The notes beneath the pieces were generated by a model. That model worked only from the letters and a program-made list of their open reading frames with translations. It did no database searches and was not told the DNA's origin. Of a DNA stretch of 64,000 nucleotides, positions 48,476-58,244 are shown in pieces; position 1 is the stretch's first letter; every line of letters begins with the position of its first letter. Where the stretch lies: contig NZ_UAPU01000005.1 of assembly GCF_900445255.1 (NCBI RefSeq), forward strand, positions 1,191,001-1,255,000, written 5' to 3'. A program made the translations under genes and the position numbers. The stretch comes from Anaerobiospirillum thomasii. Its GTDB lineage: Bacteria > Pseudomonadota > Gammaproteobacteria > Enterobacterales > Succinivibrionaceae.

Positions 48476-49204
48476 TTATTTTCCAAGAAGATCGTATTCT
48501 ATAGCTACGGCTCTGGCAATGATGTTTGGCGGCATCTTCTTGCCAAGCTGTGAGATAAGATAGTCACTTTTAGCCTTGTGATAGCTATCATTGAAGGTGG
48601 TATGATACAGCCAGCTGTAGGCCTGTTCATACATGGCAGGAGAGCCGAAACCACGCACCAGCATATCCACCCAGCCAAGGCGTCCTGTGTCAGAGCCTAA
48701 TGAGGCTGCAACACGCATATAGGTTTCAGATTTAACCAGATCCTCACCTACATATATACCCTTTTCATAGTACTGTGACATTCTCTCAAAGGCAGGAGCA
48801 TAGGCATGTTCAATAGCTCTGTTCATAAAATCAAGACCTAACTTGACATCCTGCTGTACACATACACCGTTTATGAGCATATCACCCCAGGCAAATTCAA
48901 ATGCAGGTACACCCACCACTCTGGCACGGGCTTCAATGTCAGGAGTAAACTGACATTTATCATTGTCTTTTATAACACTAAGATGTCTATGCTGAGCAAT
49001 TAACTTATCCATCTGTGCATTGGTATACATGCTGACAGTTGCTGTTTCCTCCTGATATTTTTTCAGTGAGTACTCAAGAGCACTGTGAGCTACTTTAACC
49101 TTGGTATCTGTAAGCACAGTTTCCATGGATGCAAAAGCCGGAGACTGCATCAAAAAGGCACAGGATAAAACACCTGCAGCACATTTTGTAAGTTTACATT
49201 TCAT
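48476..49204 (-). CDS. motX: Sodium-type flagellar motor protein MotX
   Basis: Periplasmic component of the T-ring of sodium-driven polar flagella, needed to hold the stator. It has 242 residues from the ATG at 49204 (GAGG 7 nt upstream), with a signal peptide (MKCKLTKCAAGVLSCAFLMQSPAFA). The MotX pattern is recognisable: NAQMDKLIAQHRHLSVIKDNDKCQFTPDIEARARVVGVPAFEFAWGDMLINGVCVQQDVKLGLDFMNRAIEH, followed by Sel1-type repeats (APAFERMSQYYEKGIYVGEDLVKS) and LGKKMPPNIIARAVAIEYDL. The two cysteines near 76 and 109 probably form a disulphide. A general Sel1-repeat protein is the alternative, but the match to MotX extends over most of its length. Confidence 0.82.
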   Translation of the reverse strand: MKCKLTKCAAGVLSCAFLMQSPAFASMETVLTDTKVKVAHSALEYSLKKYQEETATVSMYTNAQMDKLIAQHRHLSVIKDNDKCQFTPDIEARARVVGVPAFEFAWGDMLINGVCVQQDVKLGLDFMNRAIEHAYAPAFERMSQYYEKGIYVGEDLVKSETYMRVAASLGSDTGRLGWVDMLVRGFGSPAMYEQAYSWLYHTTFNDSYHKAKSDYLISQLGKKMPPNIIARAVAIEYDLLGK

Positions 49205-49267
49205 AATCACACCTCGATAAACTTACTTCGTAAAAATAATAACGGCAGGGTTTAAAATTTCTTCAAT

Positions 49268-49297
49268 AAAAAAAGCCACTTTTTTTAAAGTGGCTTT
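49268..49297 (-). terminator. Terminator of mdh
   Basis: AAAGCCACTTT (49272-49282) and AAAGTGGCTTT (49287-49297) form an 11-bp stem followed on the minus strand by a run of T, 29 bp after the mdh stop. Confidence 0.85.
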
Positions 49298-49326
49298 GTA
49301 CAACAAAAAAAGAGGTTAATCTTTAA

Positions 49327-50286
49327 TTATTTGTTCTCTTCGATCCAGGTCTTGGCAAAGTCAACACCCTTCTTGATGTTGCCATCAAGCTCAGGAACTA
49401 AGGCATCAAGGCACTGCTGCTCGTAGGCGCTTAAAGTGCCGATGTCAAGAGTTCTCTCCCAGCCGTTCTTGCCAAATACAAGACCCTGGGCAAAGAATGT
49501 ATTGTACTTTGAACCACCCTCGGTGTAGCCATACTCAACCACACCAGGCTCGCCCATAAGACCACGCAGAACCTTAAGAGCAAAACGGGCACCGGCTGCT
49601 GCCATTGACAGAGTGGCAGAACCTGCACCGGCCTTGGCCTCAACAACTGCAGTACCAGCATTCTGAATGTCTGCTGTTAACTGTGGGATCTTGTCCTGGC
49701 AGATAACCTCTGAGCCTATAACCTGTGAAATCAGTGGCAGAATGGTGGTGCCTGAGTGACCGCCGATTACTGGCACAACAACGCGCTCGTTAGATACGCC
49801 CATCTCCTGGGCAATCATGGTCTCTGAACGCAGAACGTCAAGCACGGTAACACCAAACAGACGGTGCTTGTCGTATACACCCTCAGCCTTTAATACTTCA
49901 GCTGCAAGAGGTACAGTTGAGTTGACTGGGTTGGTGATAATGCAGATACAGGCCTTTGGACATGCCTTGGCACAGTTCTTGACCAGGTTGGCAACGATAC
50001 TGGCATTAACCTTGAATAAATCATCACGGGTCATGCCAGGCTTTCTGGCAACGCCAGCTGGGATAACAACAACGTCGGCACCAGCAAGAGCCTTCTGCAG
50101 ATCATCGCCGGTAAAACCCTCAACCTTTACATCTGTAGGGATGTGGCTTAAATCCTTGGCAACACCTGGAGTAAATGGTGCTACGTCAAATAAGCTCAGC
50201 TCTGAACCTGCTGGTAACTGATTCTTTAAAATCATTGATAGTGGCTGACCGATACCACCTGCTGCACCTAAAACGGCAACTTTCAT
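49327..50286 (-). CDS. mdh: Malate dehydrogenase
   Basis: NAD-dependent interconversion of malate and oxaloacetate; in succinate-producing anaerobes it runs toward malate. The 319 residues (E. coli 312) start with the Rossmann motif [17 protein letters not shown] and contain [21 protein letters not shown], the [17 protein letters not shown] segment and the catalytic histidine in [17 protein letters not shown]. The active-site arginines of malate specificity are in the [10 protein letters not shown] loop. It stands as a single gene between terminators, in a region with acnB upstream. Confidence 0.97.
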   Translation of the reverse strand: MKVAVLGAAGGIGQPLSMILKNQLPAGSELSLFDVAPFTPGVAKDLSHIPTDVKVEGFTGDDLQKALAGADVVVIPAGVARKPGMTRDDLFKVNASIVANLVKNCAKACPKACICIITNPVNSTVPLAAEVLKAEGVYDKHRLFGVTVLDVLRSETMIAQEMGVSNERVVVPVIGGHSGTTILPLISQVIGSEVICQDKIPQLTADIQNAGTAVVEAKAGAGSATLSMAAAGARFALKVLRGLMGEPGVVEYGYTEGGSKYNTFFAQGLVFGKNGWERTLDIGTLSAYEQQCLDALVPELDGNIKKGVDFAKTWIEENK

Positions 50287-50361
50287 GTGAGACTCCTTAG
50301 AGTAAATCTATTTTAGAGTAAATCTTAAGTTATGCCCAATTGACATCTTTCCTATTCTAGC

Positions 50362-50395
50362 AAAAAAAAACCACTTCAAAACGTTACTGAAGTGG
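50362..50395 (-). terminator. Terminator of acnB
   Basis: CCACTTCA (50371-50378) pairs with TGAAGTGG (50388-50395), followed on the minus strand by T9, 22 bp after the acnB stop. T-rich sequence on the other side makes it usable in both directions. Confidence 0.85.
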
Positions 50396-50417
50396 CTTTT
50401 TTATAATTTTTTAAATT

Positions 50418-52982
50418 TTACAGTGCTGCAAAATCAAGCAGTCGGTAAATTTCGCTCTCTTTGCCATCAAGAGCAGCCATAGCCTCAAAGTACTCATCAG
50501 TACTAGGTATGCGGCCTAATCTTGCGCACACTGCAGCAAGCTCTGCCGATGACAGATAGACCTTGGCACCTGTACCTAGACGGTTAGGGAAGTTGCGGGT
50601 TGAGGTTGAAACCACAGTGGCATTGTCCTCAACACGGGCCTGATTACCCATGCACAGTGAACAGCCTGGCACCTCAATACGGGCACCTGCCTTGCCAAAG
50701 GTTGAATAGGCTCCCTCTTCTATAAGCTCATCCTTATCCATACGGGTAGGTGGGGCTATCCACAGACGTACAGGTACCTGACCTTTGACATCGGATAAAA
50801 GCTCGGATACGGCACGATAATGACCTATATTGGTCATACAGGAGCCCACAAAGACCTCATCAATCTTGGTATTGCTAAACTCGCTTAAAAGATGCACATC
50901 ATCAGGATCGTTCGGAGCACACAGTATTGGCTCTTTAATCTCTGACATATCAATCTCAATTGTGGCAGCATAGGTGCAGTCTGGATCGGCCTCAATTAAA
51001 GTGCCGCTCTCACACCATTTGTCCATAAGATCGGCTCTGTCATTTAAAGCCTTGGCTGACTCATAGCCGTCTTTGGCCATATTGCGCAGCATCATGGCAT
51101 TGGATTTTAGATATTTGACTACACTCTCACGGCCAAGACGTATAGAACAGGCTGCAGCCGATCTTTCTGCTGAGGCATCGGTAAGCTCAAAGGCATGCTC
51201 CACCTCAAGATCCTCAAGACCTTCAATCTCTAAAATACGGCCTGAGAAAATATTTTTCTTACCCTTTTTCTCAACAGTCAAAAGACCCTGCTTTATAGCA
51301 TAGTAAGGAATGGCATGCACCAGATCACGCAATGTAATACCCTTGTTTCTTGTACCTTTAAAGCGTACAAGTACAGACTCAGGCATATCAAGCGGCATCA
51401 TACCTGTAGCTGCGGCAAAAGCTACAAGACCAGAGCCTGCTGCAAAGGAGATACCAATTGGCATACGGGTATGACTGTCACCGCCTGTGCCTAAAGTATC
51501 TGGCAGTGCCATACGGTTTAAGAAGCAGTGAATTACACCATCACCAGGTTTGAGTGCAATACCGCCGCGCTCTTCAATAAATTTTGGCAGTGTCTTGTGA
51601 GTTTTAACATCAACACTCTTTGGATAGGCTGCAGTGTGGCAGAATGACTGCATGACAACAGGAGCCTGAAATTTAAGACAGGCCAGATCCTTTAGCTCAT
51701 CGCGTGTCATAGGACCTGTAGTATCCTGTGAGCCAACAGTTGCCACCTTGACCTCACAGTACTCATGTGGGCGTACACCCTCTTTGCCACAGGCAAGACC
51801 TACAATCTTCTGTGCGCGGGTAAAGCCGCCGCTCACTTTAACATCAGCTGCCTTGTGTGAAAGGCACTCTGGCATATCCTTCTTAAGATAATCACAGGCC
51901 TTTTTAGTCAGATCGCGGCCAATGATAAGAGCAATACGGCCACCTGCTCTGACCTCATCTAAAAGAGTATCGGTCTTTAGGCTGAAGGTTGCTAAAGTTT
52001 CATCGCCGCCATGCTTTACAATACGGCCCTCATGCACTTTAAGATCGATAACATCGCCCATGTTAAGAGCACAGACATCCATCTCAACTGGCAGAGCACC
52101 TGAGTCCTCAAGAGTATTGTAGAAAATAGGAGCTATCTTGCCGCCAAAGACAAAGCCGCCTTCTCTTTTGTTAGGTACACCGTCAATATCACGGCCCATG
52201 TGCCAGAGCACTGAGTTTGTGGCACTCTTGCGTGATGAGCCAGTACCTACCACATCACCCACATAGACAAGTGGATAGCCTTTTTTCTTAAGACTTTCAA
52301 TCAAGGTCACAGGACCGCGCACACCTTCAATATCAGCCTTTAAACCATCACGTGAGTTTTTAAACATGGCAAGAGCATGCAGTGGAATATCAGGACGTGA
52401 CCAGGCATCTGTTGCAGGTGAGAGATCATCGGTATTAACCTCGCCTGAGACTTTAAATACAGTTAAGGTAATGGTGTCATCAAGATCTTTTTTATTTAAA
52501 AACCAGGTGGCAGCAGCCCAGCTTTGTATTAATGACAGAGCATATTTATTGCCCTTATCAGCAAGAGCTGCCACATCATCAAAGGCATCATAGATTAAAA
52601 GTGTAGACTCTAAGGCCTCTTTGGCAGATTGAGCAAGCTCATCATTGTCTAAAAGCGAGATAAGAGGTTTTACATTATAGCCGCCGCGCATCAGACCTAA
52701 AAACTCTACAGCCTTTTTACCGTCAATAAGCGGACTTACCTTCTGCTTTGTAGCTATGGCATATAAAAACTCAGCCTTGATTTTAGCTGCATCATCCACA
52801 CCTGGCAGCACACGGTTTCTTAACAGAGTGACTAAAGTTTCCTCGGCACCGACAGGAGGGTTTTGCAGTAAGGAGCACAGCTCCTCTACCTCAGTGACAC
52901 TAAGCGGCAGAGCTTCAACCCCAAGGCGGGCTCTTTCTGCGGCACTTTCAAAATATGATTTAAGATATGCACTGTTATTCAT
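50418..52982 (-). CDS. acnB: Aconitate hydratase B
   Basis: Converts citrate to isocitrate through a [4Fe-4S] cluster; the apo form can bind mRNA. The 854 residues (E. coli 865) have the AcnB order: HEAT-like N-terminal domain (SAAERARLGVEALPLSVTEVEELCSLLQNPPVGAEETLVTLLRNRVLPGVDDAAKIKAEFL), the swivel domain (DDLSPATDAWSRPDIPLHALAMFKN) and the catalytic domain. Cluster ligands lie in GSCMTNIGHYRA and PGCSLCMGNQARV. It starts 20 bp after ampD on the same strand, so lpxC, ampD and acnB may share a transcript. Confidence 0.96.
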   Translation of the reverse strand: MNNSAYLKSYFESAAERARLGVEALPLSVTEVEELCSLLQNPPVGAEETLVTLLRNRVLPGVDDAAKIKAEFLYAIATKQKVSPLIDGKKAVEFLGLMRGGYNVKPLISLLDNDELAQSAKEALESTLLIYDAFDDVAALADKGNKYALSLIQSWAAATWFLNKKDLDDTITLTVFKVSGEVNTDDLSPATDAWSRPDIPLHALAMFKNSRDGLKADIEGVRGPVTLIESLKKKGYPLVYVGDVVGTGSSRKSATNSVLWHMGRDIDGVPNKREGGFVFGGKIAPIFYNTLEDSGALPVEMDVCALNMGDVIDLKVHEGRIVKHGGDETLATFSLKTDTLLDEVRAGGRIALIIGRDLTKKACDYLKKDMPECLSHKAADVKVSGGFTRAQKIVGLACGKEGVRPHEYCEVKVATVGSQDTTGPMTRDELKDLACLKFQAPVVMQSFCHTAAYPKSVDVKTHKTLPKFIEERGGIALKPGDGVIHCFLNRMALPDTLGTGGDSHTRMPIGISFAAGSGLVAFAAATGMMPLDMPESVLVRFKGTRNKGITLRDLVHAIPYYAIKQGLLTVEKKGKKNIFSGRILEIEGLEDLEVEHAFELTDASAERSAAACSIRLGRESVVKYLKSNAMMLRNMAKDGYESAKALNDRADLMDKWCESGTLIEADPDCTYAATIEIDMSEIKEPILCAPNDPDDVHLLSEFSNTKIDEVFVGSCMTNIGHYRAVSELLSDVKGQVPVRLWIAPPTRMDKDELIEEGAYSTFGKAGARIEVPGCSLCMGNQARVEDNATVVSTSTRNFPNRLGTGAKVYLSSAELAAVCARLGRIPSTDEYFEAMAALDGKESEIYRLLDFAAL

Positions 52983-53002
52983 ACAGAATCCTTGAAAAAA
53001 AT

Positions 53003-53530
53003 TTATCTAACTTGTGAAAAATCAAAGGCAGGACCCGGATCGGTCTTGCGTAGCGGAGCTATTTCATTGTGGCCTGCTATATTGTTGCCAATGGCGCTGT
53101 AATTATCCTTAAGCGCAGCTATAACTTCCTTAAGCGTGCTGTACTGCTCTATAGTGTAGGGACAATCATCATAACCTTCAAGCTCAATGCCCACAGAGTA
53201 ATCATTGCACTCTTTTTTACCATTGTAGCATGAGCGGCCGGCATGATAGGCCCTGTCTAAAAAGGATACATACTGTGTAATACGCCCGTGTCTGTCTATA
53301 AAGACATGGGTTGAGAGCTCAAGATCTGCAATATCCACAAAATATGGATGATCATTTTTGTTTAATGTGCCGCAAAAGAGCTGATCCACGTATGGTGTGC
53401 CAAAAGTTTTAGGCGGCAGAGCTATACAGTGTATGACAATAAGAGATATATCAAGAGGGCAAGGTCGGCGATTGAAAAAAGGAGTAGGCACCTGCCTTAC
53501 TCCTTCAAGCCATCCGGCTTTGATGCGCAT
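53003..53530 (-). CDS. ampD: 1,6-anhydro-N-acetylmuramyl-L-alanine amidase AmpD
   Basis: Cytosolic zinc amidase that recycles peptidoglycan by removing the peptide from anhydro-muropeptides, which keeps AmpR-type inducers low. The 175 residues (E. coli 183) start MRIKAGWLEGVRQVPTPFFNRRP and show the amidase_2 motifs LIVIHCIALPP (first zinc histidine), AYHAGRSCYNGKKECNDYSVGIELEGYDD and GHNEIAPLRKTDPGPAFDF with the second histidine and the aspartate ligand. It lies 5 bp after lpxC. Together with slt it represents the wall-recycling pathway in this window. Confidence 0.95.
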   Translation of the reverse strand: MRIKAGWLEGVRQVPTPFFNRRPCPLDISLIVIHCIALPPKTFGTPYVDQLFCGTLNKNDHPYFVDIADLELSTHVFIDRHGRITQYVSFLDRAYHAGRSCYNGKKECNDYSVGIELEGYDDCPYTIEQYSTLKEVIAALKDNYSAIGNNIAGHNEIAPLRKTDPGPAFDFSQVR

Positions 53531-53535
53531 CGTTA

Positions 53536-54474
53536 CTATACGCTTAAAAATACGCCTTTGTGCTCTTTGGTATCGATAAACTCAAAGGTACTTGACTCCT
53601 CCTCCTGAGCAAAAGATACCAGCTCAAAATTCAAAGGATTATCAAGCAGGGCACGTAAAAGCTTGTTGTTTAAAGCATGACCGGTCTTGTAGGCGCTAAA
53701 GGCTCCTAAAATGCTGTGGCCTGCCATATACAGATCGCCAATGGCATCTAGCATCTTGTGCTTTACAAACTCATTTGGATAACGCAGACCGTCTGGATTT
53801 ATCACTCTGTAGTCATCAAGCACAATGGCATTTTCAAGTGAGCCGCCTAAGGCTAACTGATGGGCATGCATATATTCCACATCGCGCATGAAGCAGAAGG
53901 TTCTGGCACGTGAGAGCTCTTTGGCAAAGCCATTGCCTGAAAAATCAAAGACAAATCTCTGATGCTCCTTCTCCATAGCAGGATGGGTAAAATCAATGGT
54001 CAGATCCAGTGAAAAACCATTGTCACTTGGATTTAATTCAGCCCATTTGTCTCCATCTTCCACGCGCACCTTACGCAGCACTCTAAAATACTGCTTAGGG
54101 GCATTGAGATCTACAACACCTGTAGCTTCAAACAGATAGATAAAAGGCTGTGCTGAGCCGTCCATTACAGGGATCTCAGGGGCGTTGACATCAATATACA
54201 GATTGTCAATGCCTAAAGCTGACAGAGCCGCTGTCAGATGCTCAACTGTAGAAATTCTTACTCCGTCAAGATTTACAAGTGCAGTACACAGCTGTGTATC
54301 ACGTACTGAAGTGGCATCGCACTTCATCTCTACAGGAGGATTTAAATCGGTTCTGGTGTAAACAATACCAGTATTTGCAGGAGCCGGGCGAAAAGTTACC
54401 TTTACGGCCTTGCCTGAGTGCAGTCCAATACCGGTAGCTGATACTGTTTCTCTGACTGTGCGCTGTGCTATCAT
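53536..54474 (-). CDS. lpxC: UDP-3-O-acyl-N-acetylglucosamine deacetylase
   Basis: Zinc deacetylase that commits UDP-GlcNAc derivatives to lipid A. The 312 residues (E. coli 305) start [31 protein letters not shown] and include the zinc ligands in [10 protein letters not shown] (His near 80) and [18 protein letters not shown] (HxxxD), plus the catalytic base region [15 protein letters not shown]. In many relatives lpxC ends the division and cell-wall cluster after ftsZ; here the upstream neighbour is an IS66 relic, and ftsZ is not in the window. Confidence 0.97.
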   Translation of the reverse strand: MIAQRTVRETVSATGIGLHSGKAVKVTFRPAPANTGIVYTRTDLNPPVEMKCDATSVRDTQLCTALVNLDGVRISTVEHLTAALSALGIDNLYIDVNAPEIPVMDGSAQPFIYLFEATGVVDLNAPKQYFRVLRKVRVEDGDKWAELNPSDNGFSLDLTIDFTHPAMEKEHQRFVFDFSGNGFAKELSRARTFCFMRDVEYMHAHQLALGGSLENAIVLDDYRVINPDGLRYPNEFVKHKMLDAIGDLYMAGHSILGAFSAYKTGHALNNKLLRALLDNPLNFELVSFAQEEESSTFEFIDTKEHKGVFLSV

Positions 54475-54713
54475 GCAAATTACCTGCTAAAAATTTATTT
54501 CTTCAACTAATTTTACTCTATTTCTTGACCTTAGACTACTTTTTAAAAAAAAAGTTCAGCTAAAAAGACCTTAAATATGTACTCAATTGATTAAAATGAC
54601 ATCTTTGATTTTTTTTAGCTCCCATATACCCATAAAAAGCCTGGGATGACCATACCCTGCCCATACATATTGCATGAGCTTGTAAGGCAGATAATAGACT
54701 CAGCTTTCCATGT
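54475..54713. other. Region upstream of lpxC
   Basis: An AT-rich stretch of 239 bp between the lpxC start and the left end of the IS66 relic. It should hold the lpxC promoter, but no clear elements were identified. Confidence 0.35.
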
Positions 54714-56074
54714 GTAAGATACCCATGACCCCATAATTTATCAAAAATCAGATCAGGATGCGCAATATCCCTTGGGAGGTGGGTATCAGGTAGATGCGGG
54801 CAGTATCTTGCCTACCTACGGTGATAGATTAGTTCTTGAATATGTCAAACTCGGTATAGTCAAAATCTTGTAGCTGCTTGACCATATCCTATGATTTGAT
54901 CTGACCTTTAGGTAGTTCGCCGTTATCCACGTAGTACTGCGTCATGGCCTTGTTAATGCAATGGGCATACATGCTGTTATTAAGCCTTCTCAGATATGAC
55001 TCAGTATCAATACCATTGAGCTCAAGTGTCTTATAAACAGTCACTATCTTGCACAAATCCTGCATATTATGCGCACTGACCTTCTGTTTCACAGAGGAGC
55101 GTATCATGGTCATGCGACGTATCATATTCTCCACATGATTAGAGTCAGGTGGCACCTCCACATTCTCTATGAATGTTGTAAAACTGTCCTTGTGGTTTAA
55201 GTAATAAATCAGAGGTTTGGCATACAGGCTTGATTTGGATTTAGCTCTGTATTTTCCAGTTCTCGTCAGCTCCACGTAGCGATCTTTTATAGATTCTACA
55301 GCTGCATCTATGCTTTCAAACAAGTCTTTCATTTGCTCTCTGTTTTCCTGCTTGCACTTTATATATGTGTTGCGATCTATAGAGCCATCATTCTGATAGG
55401 CAATTTCAAGCTCATAGATTTTAGCTATGGCATAGAATATCTTGAGCAGAGCGGCAGGTACCTTGATATGCTCAGGATTAAAGTCCTCCAGCAGCTTTTG
55501 TGTAAGCTCCTGCTCTGTAAGCTTTTCCAAGTCCTGTGCATAAATCCTTGGGTTACAGGCTTTTATAATCTCGCGTCTGAAATGTGTAATACAGGTCTGC
55601 CATTTTCTGCTCTCCATATCTGGCACTGTTGTGCAAAGACAGGGTGGTTTCTGCTATAAGCTTTGGCGCATTGTCAAAGTTGACCTCAAAGGCTACCTTG
55701 CCATAGCTTATATTAACAACGGCAGCTTCACCTTTTAAATTTTTATTTGCAATTGGTTTTGCTTTGACGGCGGCAAGATCAGCGTTAATCAACTCTACTA
55801 CACATACGCTGGCGCAGAGTACGGTAATGAAGAGGCTTTTCGTCTTGATCTGAGTATGGATGTAATGAAAGACTTTAGTTTGACACAGCCAAGCCTTTCA
55901 ATATTCTTATGGTAGTAAGTAGTGACATTAACGCCAAGAGATAAAATCTCCTCATTCTGTCATATTCAGCCTGTGTAAAAATCCTTTTCTTATTGGACCA
56001 CTCCTTGCTCTGTTTGGCGTCGGCCCATTATTGCAATTTCAAAGCTGTCATCTAAAGGGTTATGGGTATCTTAC
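54714..56074 (-). mobile_element. IS66-family relic, about 1.36 kb, internally deleted
   Basis: The ends are GTAAGATACCCATGACCCC (54714-54732) and, inverted, a sequence matching it at 17 of 19 positions or better (56056-56074). Ends beginning GTAAG are typical of IS66 elements. The usual 8-bp target duplication is not recognisable. The inside holds only part of a transposase with a frameshift and no tnpA or tnpB genes, so the element is about half its expected length and inactive. Confidence 0.72.
54889..55792 (-). pseudogene. IS66-family transposase remnant (frameshifted)
   Basis: The C-terminal frame (54889-55626) encodes 245 residues with IS66 transposase features: WQTCITHFRREIIKACNPRIYAQD near its start, LLKIFYAIAKIYELEI, and the C-terminal KPLIYYLNHKDSFTTFIENVEVPPDSNHVENMIRRMTMIRSS, which holds the catalytic glutamate of the DDE triad. 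A second frame (55553-55792, INADLAAVKAKPIANKNLKGEAAVV...) precedes it and overlaps out of frame near 55610, so at least one frameshift or deletion has joined distant parts. The N-terminal zinc finger and the first catalytic aspartates are missing. It is a dead gene. Confidence 0.75.
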
Positions 56075-56177
56075 TTCTAGAGGTTTTGAATTGAGAATAT
56101 TAAATTTTAAATGATCTTGCACCACTGATGACTGCAGGCCCTGTTAGGGCCTGCTGCGTGGAGGTTAATTTTTTATA

Positions 56178-57146
56178 TTATTTTTCAATAATATCAAGGC
56201 TTCTGCCTTTTTGTATAACACTTGAGATATCAGATGCAATAGACAGACCGCAGGTTGTAAGCATATCGCCTGTAATCATGGCATTGATACCATAATCATA
56301 AAGATCTGGTGTTATATCATTAAATAAGATACGCCCTCCTGCCAGGCGCAGCACTGATCGTGGCAGAATGTGCCTGAAAATGGCTACAGTCTTTTTAATC
56401 TCAGTATCATCAAGTCTTTGTAAATGCTCAAAAGGTGTACCCTTGATTGGATTTAATACATTGACAGGCACAGAGACAATGCCAAGCTCTCTAAGATCAA
56501 GTGCCATATCCACTCTATCCTCAAGACTCTCGCCCATTCCAATAATACCACCTGAACACACATCAAGACCTGCCTTTTGTGCAGCCTTTATAGCCTCAAT
56601 TTTCTGATCATAGGTATGGGTTGTGCACACATTTTTAAAAAAGTTGCGTGAGGTTTCTAAATTGTTGTGAATACGGGTAACGCCACTGTGCTTTAACTTT
56701 ACAAAATCCTCATAGTCTAAAAGTCCATGTGAGGCACACAGGGCAATATTATAGGTATCAGCTATGGCCTTATAGGCAAGACAGACTTTATCCACCTCTT
56801 CTTTTGGCAGTCTGCGGCCTGAGGTTACAATAGAAAAGCGGTGCACACCACGTGTGGCATTATACTGTGCCTCCTCCATAAAGGTATTGGTGCTTTTTAA
56901 ATTTGTCACCTCAACCTCGGTTTTAAAGGCCCGGCTCTGAGCACAGAATTTGCAGTTTTCAGAGCAGCGTCCGCTCTTGCCATTGGTAATTGAACACAGC
57001 TCAAATCTGTCATTAAAAAAAGCCTGACCTATTTTAAGGGCCGACTCTTTAAGACTCTCAAGAGGCTCATCATATAAGGCTAAAGCCTCCTCTTTTGTAA
57101 TAGCATAACCATCTAAAATGGCCTGTGTCAGTTTTTCAATACTCAC
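56178..57146 (-). CDS. bioB: Biotin synthase
   Basis: Radical SAM enzyme that inserts sulphur into dethiobiotin. The 322 residues contain the SAM cluster motif CSENCKFCAQS (near residues 60-70), CASHGLLDYEDFVKLKHSGVTRIHNNLETS and CSGGIIGMGESLEDRVDMALDLRELG, and VPVNVLNPIKGTPFE. Conserved cysteines for the second cluster are present (CTTHTYDQKI, VCSGG). It is a lone gene here: no bioA, bioF or bioD is nearby, so either these lie elsewhere or dethiobiotin is imported. The left neighbour is the IS66 relic. Confidence 0.95.
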   Translation of the reverse strand: MSIEKLTQAILDGYAITKEEALALYDEPLESLKESALKIGQAFFNDRFELCSITNGKSGRCSENCKFCAQSRAFKTEVEVTNLKSTNTFMEEAQYNATRGVHRFSIVTSGRRLPKEEVDKVCLAYKAIADTYNIALCASHGLLDYEDFVKLKHSGVTRIHNNLETSRNFFKNVCTTHTYDQKIEAIKAAQKAGLDVCSGGIIGMGESLEDRVDMALDLRELGIVSVPVNVLNPIKGTPFEHLQRLDDTEIKKTVAIFRHILPRSVLRLAGGRILFNDITPDLYDYGINAMITGDMLTTCGLSIASDISSVIQKGRSLDIIEK

Positions 57147-57410
57147 TGTTGTGCTCCATAGAGTTAAAATCTATTTATATCACAAATAGAATGTAACTAA
57201 ATGATATTTAAAAGCATTTTTATATATTAGCGTTGCGACTTTAAACTTTTTTTATAGATTTATATAAATGACAGTCTCATCTTTAAAAGCACAGATACAG
57301 ATATTTATGCTAAATATCAGATCTAATGCATTAACCTAATATACCTATAAAAACTATGTATATAGCCTAAGTTAAAGCCACAATTTATACCTTTTAAACT
57401 TCTGTGACTT

Positions 57411-58244
57411 TTAAGGCTCAGTTTTCTCTGTGCTCTTTGCACCTGCCACCCCTTCTGGGCAGTCCTCTACAGCGCATATTTTTTTAGTGTCTGCAAGGTA
57501 GAATTCATATAAAAAGGCGTACTTTAAAAAGGTGTAGATATAGGCCGACACTCCTGCTACAAGACCTGCAATACCATCTAAAAAACCAAACTTTATAATA
57601 TAAAGCTTTATAAAAGAAAATATGGGATTGACAAGCAGTTTGACAAGGGACGGTCTGCGCCCTCTTTTTTTATAGCTGTAGGCTGACAGGCGGGCATATT
57701 TTATAGTGCGTATAAAATGATCGCGTATATCACGATAGGAGTAGTGCACAAGATGCTCTTTTAAATTCTCACAGCTGCCGTCAATGACAAGCTCCTCATG
57801 TACAATCTCACCGCGCCAGAGAGGATTGGCAGACTTTTTTACAAGGCGCAGACGATAGTTTTTCTGCCAGGCATGCTCTAAAAGACGGCCTAAATAAAAG
57901 GTTTTACGGTTAATACTAAAACCTGCCACATCATTGCGTGTAATGGCTGTTTCAATTTCTCTGTGCAGCTTTTCTGTTATAACCTCATCTGCATCAAGAT
58001 ATAAGATCCACTCACAGCTGCATTTGTCTGTAAGAGAGTTTTTCTGTCCGGCAAAGCCCTTCCAGCTCTCCTCATAAACCTCAGCCCCATAAGATCGACA
58101 CAGATCCTGCGTGCCATCAGTTGATCCTGAGTCAATAACTACAATCTGTGAGGCAAAATGAGACACACTCTTTAGTGTCATTTCAATTCTGTCAGCTTCA
58201 TTATTGGCAATAATGGCTACACTTACAGGTAATTTAGCACTCAT
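57411..58244 (-). CDS. Glycosyltransferase family 2, WaaE/KdtX type (LPS core)
   Basis: Adds a sugar, probably glucose, to the inner core of lipopolysaccharide at the cytosolic face of the inner membrane. It has 277 residues from the ATG at 58244 (GAGG 7 nt upstream), overlapping the end of the GT9 gene by 11 bp. GT2 motifs are VSVAIIANNEADRIEMTLKSV, VIDSGSTDGTQDL and LYLDADEVI; the WaaE-like part continues with FSINRKTFYLGRLLEHAWQKNYRLRLVKK and HYSYRDIRDHF. The C-terminal hydrophobic segment (FGFLDGIAGLVAGVSAYIYTFLKYAFLYEFY) suggests membrane association. Confidence 0.88.
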   Translation of the reverse strand: MSAKLPVSVAIIANNEADRIEMTLKSVSHFASQIVVIDSGSTDGTQDLCRSYGAEVYEESWKGFAGQKNSLTDKCSCEWILYLDADEVITEKLHREIETAITRNDVAGFSINRKTFYLGRLLEHAWQKNYRLRLVKKSANPLWRGEIVHEELVIDGSCENLKEHLVHYSYRDIRDHFIRTIKYARLSAYSYKKRGRRPSLVKLLVNPIFSFIKLYIIKFGFLDGIAGLVAGVSAYIYTFLKYAFLYEFYLADTKKICAVEDCPEGVAGAKSTEKTEP

